Part shown: positions 1 to 6,340 of the stretch, piece by piece | How positions within the stretch are numbered: position 1 is the stretch's first letter | How the letters are laid out: every line of letters starts with the position of its first letter | Assembly (NCBI GenBank): GCA_022838965.1 | Contig: JALHDK010000023.1 | Span: 4,435-18,469 of the forward strand | Origin: Actinomycetales bacterium | GTDB taxonomy: Bacteria; Actinomycetota; Actinomycetes; Actinomycetales; Actinomycetaceae | Length of the DNA: 14,035 nucleotides | Direction: 5' to 3' | Program-made: the position numbers and the translations under genes | Notes under the pieces: generated by a model | Told to the model about the DNA's origin: nothing | The model's input: the letters and a program-made list of their open reading frames with translations, nothing else | Database searches by the model: none

Positions 1-1174
1 GGCGGGGCGTATCGCGTCCGCCCGATGTCGAGCGGCGCGCCTGTCAGCGTGTCCGTCACGATCCGCCGCCACGACCCACCCGCAGCCAGCAACAGTGCGA
101 TCGCCGGCGTGATCGGACCGTAGCCCTCCAGCCACGCGGCCTCCGTGCGGTGCCCGCGCAGGGGGCCATCCGGGATGGTCTCGCCGGGCCCGCCCTCGGA
201 CCCGCACGCGGATCCGCCCTCGGTGGCGCCCCCGGACGCGCCCTCGGACGCGCCTCCGGACCCGTCCGCGGTCGCGCCCTCGGCCGGGAGGAAGCCCTCC
301 TCCACCGCGACGACCTTCGCAACGCTGGTGAGCGGCGTCCAACCGGGCACGGCGCGGGCGAGGACCTCGAGGGGGATGGTGACGTTGATCTGGGGGGCGC
401 CGAGCGGACCTCGGTGCCGTTCGCCGTCGTGAACTCCCACCCCTCCTGCAGGGTGCGCCGGCCCCACTCGGCGAGTGCGTCGGCCCGCACCTGGGTGCAG
501 GTCCGCTGATCGCCGGCCGAGAGGGCCGCGGAGGCGACGAAGTCCAGCGCGCAATCCAGCGCGACAGCCTGATCGGCCGGGAGAACCACACCCATGCGGG
601 CCATGCCGTCGGGGAGGACCTGGGGGCGGGTGACACGGCGCTGGCGGGTGGCGGCCTCATGCCGTGTGTCCGCGTTGTCGGGGTCGAGTTCCACCAGGGC
701 GCGGGCGATGTCCCGCCGCAACTCGGTCGGCGTCCGGGTGGCCGCCGACGGGAGGACGCGCTCCTCAACCGCCCACGCCACCGGCGCGACGACGTCGCCA
801 AGGCAGTCGACCAGCACCCACGCCTTGTCGAGGCTGATGACCCCCGCCTCGAAGGCCTCACCCGTGGCCCGGAGCATCCCGCCCGTGACCACCCCGACCT
901 TGACCAGCCGGTTCGCCATCATCCGGCTCACGCCGAGGGCCATGGAGATCTCCTCGGCCGCGGAATTGATCGCCCCGTTCCGGTCACTGTGGGCGAACAC
1001 GGCGGAGCTGGCAAGGAGGGCGGCGAATCCCGCCTTGAAGGCCGCGATCCGCGCCTCCATCCGGTGTGCGGACTGCAGGCACTCGAGCCACCCGTCCACC
1101 TCGGAGAGGAGGGCGTTCATGGTGACCGCGGGGGGCGGCAACGCCGACGCCTTATCTGGCATGACACCTGTCAT
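1..1174 (-). CDS. DUF222 / HNH endonuclease 13E12-family protein, frameshifted, truncated by the left window edge
   Basis: This gene reads leftward and leaves the window before its expected C-terminal HNH nuclease domain. The N-terminal part (about 1174 down to 398) is the helical DUF222 region, with a segment reading LVKVGVVTGGMLRATGEAFE then a 'W.VEERVLP' stretch. At a run of six Cs (minus strand, 397-392) the frame breaks. The upstream frame then becomes Arg/Pro-rich and stops at 56-58, while the frame entered by one extra C continues as APQINVTIPLEVL, passes a Gly/Ser/Glu-rich linker, and stays open to base 1 ending in GAPLDIGRTRY, the usual sequence just before the HNH. I chose ATG 1174 as start because a TANNNT box lies 7 nt upstream. 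A GTG at 1204 also keeps the frame open but lies inside the promoter. 13E12 proteins are multicopy in actinobacteria; their biological role is unsettled. The break could be a sequencing error, slippage or a true pseudogene. Confidence 0.85.
180..280 (-). repeat. Low-complexity Gly/Ser/Glu-coding linker in the DUF222/HNH gene
   Basis: Degenerate tandem repetition of GAGGGCG/TCCGGGG-like units. In the corrected frame it encodes alternating GGASEG, ASGGATEG and GSEGG blocks between the DUF222 part and the pre-HNH segment. Such linkers are common at this place in the family. The repeat is imperfect and I see no single exact unit length. Confidence 0.5.
392..397 (-). other. C6 homopolymer at the frameshift point in the DUF222/HNH gene
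   Basis: Six consecutive Gs on the + strand (Cs in the coding sense). With six, the frame runs into an Arg/Pro-rich tail. With seven, the reading is SAPPQINVTIPLEVL and the family sequence continues to the window edge. It is either a sequencing or assembly indel or a real slippage site. Confidence 0.8.
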
Positions 1175-1175
1175 G
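1160..1175. repeat. Perfect inverted repeat over the first codons of the DUF222/HNH gene
   Basis: CATGACA-CC-TGTCATG: 7-bp arms with a 2-bp centre. It covers both possible ATG codons (1174 and 1162, minus strand). In RNA it can fold as AUGAC-AGGU-GUCAU, a 5-bp stem with a 4-nt loop at the very 5' end of a leaderless message. It could instead be a protein-binding palindrome just downstream of the promoter, or chance. Confidence 0.55.
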
Positions 1176-1181
1176 ACACCC

Positions 1182-1204
1182 ACGGTACGGATCAGGACTG
1201 ACAC
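1182..1204 (-). promoter_or_regulatory. Putative RecA-independent DNA-damage promoter (PafBC/RecA_NDp type) for the DUF222/HNH gene
   Basis: Reading leftward: GTGTCAGTC (1204-1196), exactly 8 nt, then TACCGT (1187-1182), then 7 nt to ATG 1174. The published mycobacterial RecA-independent damage promoter is tTGTCRgtg-N8-TAnnnT. The core TGTCR, the 8-nt spacing and the TANNNT box all match; two flanking positions differ. The spacing predicts a start of transcription on the A of ATG 1174, so a leaderless mRNA. It also argues against the upstream GTG at 1204, which would lie in the -35 element. Confidence 0.6.
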
Positions 1205-1208
1205 TTAC

Positions 1209-1224
1209 GCGAACACGCGTTCGC
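1209..1224. promoter_or_regulatory. LexA binding site (SOS box)
   Basis: GCGAAC-ACGC-GTTCGC is a perfect 6-bp inverted repeat with 4-bp spacing. It fits the gram-positive/actinobacterial LexA consensus CGAAC-N4-GTTCG, and the centre agrees with RNRY. It sits immediately upstream of the damage-type -35 element of the leftward DUF222/HNH gene, where bound LexA could repress. It is 36 bp upstream of the -10 box of the rightward glycosyltransferase operon, so control of that side is less likely. LexA-controlled 13E12-family genes are known in Mycobacterium tuberculosis, which supports the reading. Confidence 0.75.
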
Positions 1225-1242
1225 CCCTCCACACCCCCAGTC

Positions 1243-1258
1243 TGTGTTCTGCACCACA
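1243..1258. promoter_or_regulatory. Possible CRP/GlxR-family operator
   Basis: TGTGTTCTGCACCACA has the TGTG-N8-CACA geometry of CRP/FNR-family sites (full consensus TGTGA-N6-TCACA), but the inner A/T positions differ. The outer arms extend to CTGTG/CACAG (1242-1259). It lies between the -35 position and the -10 box of the glycosyltransferase operon, so a bound protein would be expected to repress. Control of a sugar operon by a cAMP-type regulator would make sense, but one imperfect site is weak evidence. Confidence 0.35.
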
Positions 1259-1259
1259 G

Positions 1260-1265
1260 TAGGAT
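1260..1265 (+). promoter_or_regulatory. -10 box of the GT4-GT1-GH13 operon (leaderless start)
   Basis: TAGGAT fits TANNNT and is followed by 6 nt and then ATG 1272, so transcription would begin on or next to the start codon. There is no Shine-Dalgarno sequence between it and the ATG. No clear -35 hexamer is visible at 16-18 bp. Confidence 0.55.
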
Positions 1266-1271
1266 GAGCGC

Positions 1272-3185
1272 ATGGACGGGACACGGCGGGCCCTCGACGC
1301 CGTGCGAACCGCGCCCACCATTCTCGAGGCCATCAACCGCTTCCCGGCCCTCTCCGCCGCCGCGGCCGCGGACGATCCGCGGGCCGCCTTCGCCCACCTG
1401 CGCGCCGTGATCGCGCACCCGCGGGACGACGTCGTCGCCATCGGGGCGGTGCACGCACTGGCCGCGGTGCGGCCGACGCCGCCCACTCCCGCCCACGACC
1501 TGCTCGCCGACCTCCTCACGCACCCGAGTGTCCACCTGCGGGAACACGCCGTGTGGGCGCTGGAGTCGGTGCCCCCCGTGCCCCGGGCGGTGCCGGAGCT
1601 GGGGGCGATGGTGGCGGCCGGCGGCTTCCCGGGGACGCTCGCGGAGCGCACGCTCGAGGTGTGGCGGGGCTGCGACGGCGCGGACGCGGGCGTCGCCGCC
1701 GACTCGCTGGCCATCGACTCGCCGGCCGCCGGCTCGCCGGAGCGCCGCGGCATCACGATGGCGCAGGTCTTCCTGCACGCGGAGATCGACGGGAGTCTGC
1801 GGCACGCGGGGCAGGGTGACACCGGCGGCATCGCCACCCTGCTCGTGCATCTGGCGGAGGCGCTCACCGGGGGGCCCACCGGAGTGGACCGGGTCCTGAC
1901 GATCTCCCGCGGGGAGTCCTCCGGCCTCGAGGAGGCGCTGCGGCACGTCACCGAGCCGGGCAACCACTACCTGGGTCTCCCACTGGAGCGGCGACGCGCC
2001 GCCGACTCCTGGGTGCTGCGCCCGGCCGCGCGGGACGGAATCCGCCGGGTGCTGCGCGCCGCGGGGCAGGTGGACGTGATCCACCTGCGGATGGCGGACG
2101 TCGGCTCGTGGGTGGCTGCCGAGGTGGCGCGGGACCTCGGCATCCCGGTGGTGCTGACCCTGGCGCCGGATCCCCACGCCCTCATCGCGCAGCGGGAGGC
2201 GGAGGGCTCCCTCACCCGGCACACCTTCGGCGCCGCGGACCACGCCGAGCACCTCGTCTTCCGGGTGCAGCTCCTGCGGGACCTCGCGGACCAGGCCGCG
2301 CAGCTGGTCGTGTTCCCCCGGCCGGACCTGGCGCGGGACATGCGTGTCCTGCTGGGCATCGACCCCTCCCGGGAGTCCCACCGGGTGACGGTGGTCCCGG
2401 AGGGCATCGACGTCGCCGCGATGGACCGGACACTCCTGGACGTGCGGGCCGCGACGCCGTCGCCCGCCACTGCCGGCGCCCTCGCCGAGCTGGACGCGCT
2501 CCTCGCCACCCTCCCGCCCGGGCGGCGGGACCTGCCGCTGGCCCTCTCCGTTGGGCGGCTCCACCGGGTGAAGGGGATGGCGACGCTCGTCGAGACGTGG
2601 GCGCGCCACCCCGAACTGGCGGAGCGCTGCAACCTCCTCATCGTCGGCGGCGACCTGGACGACCCCAACGCCGACGAGAAGGAGCAGCTCGACCGGATCC
2701 ACGCCCTCCGTGACCGCCACCCCGACGCTCCGGTGGGGGGATTGCTGCTCGCCGGGCACCGGCCGAACTTCACGGTCGCGGTGTGGCTCGCGGCGGCGCG
2801 GTTCGGCCGTCCCGGCCTGGCCGCCCCGCACGGGGTGTACGTCTCGGCGAGCCTGAAGGAGGAGTTCGGCATTGCGATCCTGGAGGCGATGGCGGCGGGG
2901 CTCGTCGTCGTCGCCCCGGACGGGGGCGGACCGGCCACGTACGTCGACGACGGCGTCACCGGCTACCTCGTCGACACGACCTCACGGGGGGCGCTGGCGG
3001 AGGCCATCGTCGACGCCCTCGACCTCGCCGCGGCACCCGGGACGGAGGAGCGCGCGGAGGAGGCCCGTGCGCTGGTGCGGGGCCAGTTCAGCATCGACAC
3101 CATGGCGGCGACACTGGGCGCCGTGTACCAGCAGGCCGTGGCGCGCCGACGGGCGGGCACGGCGGAAAGGGAGACCCCGTCATGA
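1272..3185 (+). CDS. GT4-family glycosyltransferase with N-terminal HEAT-like repeats
   Basis: A 637-residue protein. Residues about 35-130 form two or three HEAT/ARM-like helical repeats (LRAVIAHPRDDVVAIGAVHA, LADLLTHPSVHLREHAVWAL, then a weaker one). A Pro/Ala/Ser linker follows, then a GT-B glycosyltransferase from about 162: a glycine-rich loop GDTGGIATLL (182-191), SVGRLHRVKG with R429 and K434 expected to hold the nucleotide phosphates, LLIVGG (455-460), and the GT4 EX7E motif E530-E538 in KEEFGIAILEAMAAG. The GGDLDDPNADEKEQ segment recalls the sucrose-synthase/sucrose-phosphate-synthase branch, but I cannot assign the product. There is no signal peptide or membrane segment, so it acts in the cytosol. 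It is the first gene of a three-gene operon and overlaps the next by ATGA. The HEAT fusion is unusual and suggests a protein partner. Confidence 0.9.
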   Translation: MDGTRRALDAVRTAPTILEAINRFPALSAAAAADDPRAAFAHLRAVIAHPRDDVVAIGAVHALAAVRPTPPTPAHDLLADLLTHPSVHLREHAVWALESVPPVPRAVPELGAMVAAGGFPGTLAERTLEVWRGCDGADAGVAADSLAIDSPAAGSPERRGITMAQVFLHAEIDGSLRHAGQGDTGGIATLLVHLAEALTGGPTGVDRVLTISRGESSGLEEALRHVTEPGNHYLGLPLERRRAADSWVLRPAARDGIRRVLRAAGQVDVIHLRMADVGSWVAAEVARDLGIPVVLTLAPDPHALIAQREAEGSLTRHTFGAADHAEHLVFRVQLLRDLADQAAQLVVFPRPDLARDMRVLLGIDPSRESHRVTVVPEGIDVAAMDRTLLDVRAATPSPATAGALAELDALLATLPPGRRDLPLALSVGRLHRVKGMATLVETWARHPELAERCNLLIVGGDLDDPNADEKEQLDRIHALRDRHPDAPVGGLLLAGHRPNFTVAVWLAAARFGRPGLAAPHGVYVSASLKEEFGIAILEAMAAGLVVVAPDGGGPATYVDDGVTGYLVDTTSRGALAEAIVDALDLAAAPGTEERAEEARALVRGQFSIDTMAATLGAVYQQAVARRRAGTAERETPS

Positions 3186-4483
3186 CGCTGCTCGTCATCA
3201 GCCCGGACTACGCCTCCCACCTGTTCCCGCTCGCCACGCTCGCGACAGCGTGGCGCGAGGCGGGGGAGCGCGTGGTTGTGGCAACGGGGCACGCCACGGA
3301 GGCGATCGTGGGTGCCTTCGGGTACGAATGGGCGCACCTGCGGCTCGGGCGCGGTTCCAACCCGGGGGTGATCCGGGCCGAGAACCAGCCGCCGGGGGAG
3401 GACGAGGCATTGCGCGGCTTCTTCGCCGCCACGCGGCGCGGGGCGGTGGAGACCCTCGCGTTCCAGGCGGCCGCCCGCCGCTCCGACCTGCTGTGGAACC
3501 CGGTGGGTGTGGCGCGGGACGTGCTGGACGTGGTGGAGCGGGTCCGGCCGCGGCACGTCATGGTGGACCACCTGGCGTTCAGCGCCCGGCTGGGGCTGAT
3601 GGCGTCGGGTGTGCGGCACGCCGACGTCGTGCTGGGGCATCCCTCCACGCTGGTGGTGGGGGACGAGGTGTACGGCTACCCGACGGCGTGGCCGCGCCGC
3701 TTCCACCCCGACCCGCAGGCCCTGTCCCACCTTCGCCGGCAGTGTGAGGAGGTGCGGGACGCCTTCACCGCGGAGTGGAACGCCGCACTGGGGGTGCTGG
3801 ACCCTCGCCGTGCGCCCAGCAGGGACGCGTTCGCGGAGACCGGGGACCTGCTGCTGTTCAACTACCCTGAGGAGCTGCATCCCCCGGCACGCACGGTGCT
3901 GATGCCGCCGCACGTCTTCCTCGGATCCGCAGTGCGGACCGAGCCGCGGGATCCGGAGCTCGAGGAGTGGCTCGGCTCGGACAGCGCTCCCCTCGTGTAC
4001 GTCAGCCTGGGCAGCTTCCTCTCCGTGCGCGCGGACGTGCTGGCCCGGATCGCCGAGGCGCTGCGCGGTCTCGACGTGCGGGTGGCGCTGGCGCGCGGGC
4101 AGACCCCGCGCGCGGCGCTCGAGCCCGTTCCGGGGTCCTGGCTGGTGCGGGAAGCGCTCCCGCAGGTGACGCTGCTGGCACACGCAGCGCTGGCGGTGTC
4201 CCACGCCGGCAACAACTCGGTGACCGAGGCGCTGCACGCGGGTGTCCCCCTGGTGCTGCTGCCCTTCTCCACCGACCAGTTCGCGGGGGCCGCCGCCCTG
4301 GAGGACGCCGGGTTCGGTGAGGCGCTCGATCCCAACGTCGCCACCGCGGCGGACTTGCGCGACGCCGTCACGCGGATGCTCGCCCTGGGCGGCGAGCCGC
4401 GGGCCCGCCTGACCGCGCTGGGCAAACGGCTGCGGATGCACCCTGGCTCGGGAGTCGCCCGGCGTGCGCTCGTGGGATCCTGA
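3182..4483 (+). CDS. GT1-family (UGT/MGT-like) glycosyltransferase
   Basis: A 433-residue GT-B enzyme expected to move a sugar from a nucleotide donor to a small acceptor. The N-terminal acceptor domain has SPDYASHLFPLATLATAW (7-24), whose His13 sits where GT1 enzymes keep their catalytic base. The C-terminal donor domain has LVYVSLGSF (271-279) and a PSPG-like box, HAGNNSVTEAL...GVPLVLLPFSTDQF (341-367), with the D365-Q366 pair that usually contacts the donor sugar. The start at 3182 overlaps the previous stop (ATGA) and has a purine-rich GGAAAGGGAGA upstream. In-frame codons further upstream to 2783 lie inside the preceding gene and encode Arg/Gly-rich sequence, so I reject them. No signal peptide or membrane helix is visible. 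Acceptor and donor are unknown. Antibiotic or macrolide glycosylation is possible for the family, but the neighbours suggest carbohydrate metabolism. Confidence 0.9.
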   Translation: MTLLVISPDYASHLFPLATLATAWREAGERVVVATGHATEAIVGAFGYEWAHLRLGRGSNPGVIRAENQPPGEDEALRGFFAATRRGAVETLAFQAAARRSDLLWNPVGVARDVLDVVERVRPRHVMVDHLAFSARLGLMASGVRHADVVLGHPSTLVVGDEVYGYPTAWPRRFHPDPQALSHLRRQCEEVRDAFTAEWNAALGVLDPRRAPSRDAFAETGDLLLFNYPEELHPPARTVLMPPHVFLGSAVRTEPRDPELEEWLGSDSAPLVYVSLGSFLSVRADVLARIAEALRGLDVRVALARGQTPRAALEPVPGSWLVREALPQVTLLAHAALAVSHAGNNSVTEALHAGVPLVLLPFSTDQFAGAAALEDAGFGEALDPNVATAADLRDAVTRMLALGGEPRARLTALGKRLRMHPGSGVARRALVGS

Positions 4484-4488
4484 CGGGC

Positions 4489-6249
4489 ATGGAATCCGTG
4501 CGTCCTGCCGAGTGGTGGAAGTCCGCCGTCGTCTACCAGATCTACCCCCGTTCCTTCGCGGACAGCGACGGCGACGGCGTGGGCGACATCCGCGGCATCA
4601 TCGGGAAGCTGGACTACCTCGCCGCCCTCGGCGTCGACGTGATCTGGCTGTCGCCGCTGTACCGGTCCCCGCAGGACGACAACGGGTACGACATCTCCGA
4701 CTACCTGGACGTGGACCCCACCTTCGGCACCCTGGCGGATCTGGAGGAGCTGTTCGCCGGCATCCACAGCCGCGGGATGAAGGTGGTCATGGACCTGGTG
4801 GTCAACCACACCTCGGACGAGCACCCCTGGTTCGTGGAATCGCGCTCCAGCCGGGAGAACCCCAGGCGGACCTGGTACTGGTGGCGCCCACCGCGGCCCG
4901 GACACGAGGGGGGCACGCCCGGCGCCGAGCCCACCAACTGGGCCTCCTTCTTCTCCGGCCCGGCGTGGGAATGGGACGAGGCCACCGGGGAGTACTACCT
5001 CCACCTGTTCTCCCGGAAGCAGCCGGACCTCAACTGGGAGAACCCGGAGGTCCGGCACGCCGTGTACGACATGATGCGCTGGTGGCTCGACCGGGGCGTC
5101 GACGGCTTCCGGATGGACGTGATCAACCTGATCTCCAAGCAGGTGAACGAGGACGGCTCGCTGCCCGACGGCGCAGTCCCCGGTGGCTTCACGGGGGCGG
5201 GGGCCCTCGGGGACGGCTTTCCGTTCTACGGCAACGGGCCGCGCATCCACGAATTCCTCCAGGAGATGCATCGCGAGGTGCTCGCGGGCCGCAACCTCAT
5301 CACTGTGGGGGAGACCCCGGGTGCCACCGTGGCCGACGCGGTCCTCTACACCGACCCCGCCCGCGGCGAGGTCTCCATGGTGTTCACGTTTGAGCACATG
5401 GGACTGGACGCGCTTGGCACCAAGTGGGACCTGAAGCCGCTCGACCTGCGGGATCTCAAGGCCAACCTCACCGCCTGGCAGGAGGGTCTCGCGGAGAGGG
5501 GCTGGAACTCCCTCTACTGGGACAACCATGACCAGCCGCGCATCGTCTCCCGCTGGGGCGACGACGGGGCGCACCGGGTGGTGTCGGCGAAAGCGCTGGC
5601 CACGGTGCTGCACCTGTTGCGCGGGACGCCCTACGTGTACCAGGGGGAGGAGATCGGGATGACCAACGCCCACTTCACCTCCCTCGACCAGTACCGGGAC
5701 ATCGAGTCGCTGAACTGGGCGCGCGAGGCGCTCGCCCGCGGCGTCCCGCCCGAGATGGTGCTGCGGTCGCTGGCGGCGAAGTCGCGCGACAACGCCCGGA
5801 CCCCCATGCAGTGGGATGCCGGGCCGAACGCCGGCTTCACGACCGGCACGCCATGGCTTGCGGTCAACCCGAACCATGTCGAGGTCAACGCCGCCGCGGC
5901 CCTCGCCGACCCGGACTCGGTCCTCCACCACTACCGCCGGCTCATCGAGCTGCGGCACACCCTCCCGGTCGTGGTGCACGGCGACTACCGTCTCCTGCTT
6001 CCCGCGGATCCGCAGGTCTTCGCCTACGTCCGCACGCTCGACGACCACCGGCTCCTCGTGGTCGCCAACCTCTCCGGCGCCGCCGCGGCCGTCGATCTGG
6101 GTGACGACGCCGCACTGCTCTCCGGCGAGGTGCTGCTCGCCGCCGGGGGCCCGGAGGAGGGGCCCGGCCGTGGCGGCGGGACGGCGCCGGACGACGCCGT
6201 CGTCACGCTGGCGCCGTGGGAGTCACGGGTGGTCCTCTCGCGCGGCTGA
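4489..6249 (+). CDS. GH13 alpha-glucosidase (oligo-1,6-glucosidase type)
   Basis: A 586-residue intracellular alpha-glucosidase of the oligo-1,6-glucosidase branch (GH13_31 type), a usual length. It opens with WWKSAVVYQIYPRSF and a calcium-type loop DSDGDGVGDIRGI (25-37). All conserved GH13 regions are present: DLVVNHTSDEH (102-112), QPDLNWENPEVR (178-189), GFRMDVINLIS with nucleophile D210, ITVGET with acid/base E275, and WDNHDQPR with D348. Val211 directly after the nucleophile is the residue associated with preference for alpha-1,6 bonds, whereas Thr or Ala there goes with alpha-1,4. There is no signal peptide. The gene begins 5 bp after the GT1 stop, so it is co-transcribed with two glycosyltransferases, suggesting it trims or recycles their product. 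Related activities such as sucrose, trehalose-6-phosphate or glucosylglycerol-type hydrolysis cannot be excluded from sequence alone. Confidence 0.93.
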   Translation: MESVRPAEWWKSAVVYQIYPRSFADSDGDGVGDIRGIIGKLDYLAALGVDVIWLSPLYRSPQDDNGYDISDYLDVDPTFGTLADLEELFAGIHSRGMKVVMDLVVNHTSDEHPWFVESRSSRENPRRTWYWWRPPRPGHEGGTPGAEPTNWASFFSGPAWEWDEATGEYYLHLFSRKQPDLNWENPEVRHAVYDMMRWWLDRGVDGFRMDVINLISKQVNEDGSLPDGAVPGGFTGAGALGDGFPFYGNGPRIHEFLQEMHREVLAGRNLITVGETPGATVADAVLYTDPARGEVSMVFTFEHMGLDALGTKWDLKPLDLRDLKANLTAWQEGLAERGWNSLYWDNHDQPRIVSRWGDDGAHRVVSAKALATVLHLLRGTPYVYQGEEIGMTNAHFTSLDQYRDIESLNWAREALARGVPPEMVLRSLAAKSRDNARTPMQWDAGPNAGFTTGTPWLAVNPNHVEVNAAAALADPDSVLHHYRRLIELRHTLPVVVHGDYRLLLPADPQVFAYVRTLDDHRLLVVANLSGAAAAVDLGDDAALLSGEVLLAAGGPEEGPGRGGGTAPDDAVVTLAPWESRVVLSRG

Positions 6250-6269
6250 CCGTCCCACGGGCTGTGCGT

Positions 6270-6282
6270 CCCGGATGCCGGG
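6270..6282 (+). terminator. Weak hairpin between the GH13 gene and ilvC
   Basis: CCCGG-ATG-CCGGG: a 5-bp G+C stem with a 3-nt loop and no T-tract. It lies 20 bp after the GH13 stop. It may slow transcription at the operon end but is too small to be sure. Confidence 0.25.
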
Positions 6283-6292
6283 TGGTGTGCGC

Positions 6293-6301
6293 TGCCATAC
6301 T
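6293..6301 (+). promoter_or_regulatory. Possible extended -10 promoter of ilvC
   Basis: TGC-CATACT: an extended -10 (TGn) before CATACT, with no recognisable -35. It would give an mRNA leader of roughly 30 nt before the ilvC start. I see no leader peptide rich in Leu, Ile or Val and no attenuator. Confidence 0.35.
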
Positions 6302-6325
6302 GTGCGCGTCTGGAACCGATTCACG

Positions 6326-6331
6326 AAGGAG
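6326..6331 (+). promoter_or_regulatory. Ribosome binding site of ilvC
   Basis: AAGGAG, 9 nt before ATG 6341. It fixes the start; the reading frame is open far upstream without start-associated signals, so the longer reading is rejected. Confidence 0.75.
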
Positions 6332-6340
6332 TGCACAGGC

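Noticed and set aside
56..391. Arg/Pro-rich C-terminal tail of the uncorrected DUF222 reading frame
   Set aside because: It begins exactly at the C6 run and is low-complexity. The alternative frame gives conserved family sequence, so the tail is a frameshift product.
1175..1204. GTG at 1204 as start of the DUF222/HNH gene
   Set aside because: It lies within the promoter-like TGTCA element upstream of TACCGT, and the next ATG at 1174 has proper leaderless spacing.
1152..2831. Long minus-strand open frame opposite the GT4 gene
   Set aside because: Translation is Arg/Gly/His/Pro-rich with no domain. It is the usual high-GC antisense shadow of a well-supported gene. The same holds for minus frames at 2963-4441 and 3862-6048.
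2783..3181. N-terminal extension of the GT1 glycosyltransferase
   Set aside because: It overlaps the GT4 gene and encodes Arg/Gly-rich sequence, whereas the ATG at 3182 has ATGA coupling, a ribosome site and the family N-terminus.
6250..6340. Attenuator or riboswitch before ilvC
   Set aside because: The leader is under 100 bp with no Leu/Ile/Val codon run and no conserved aptamer sequence; only a 5-bp hairpin is visible.
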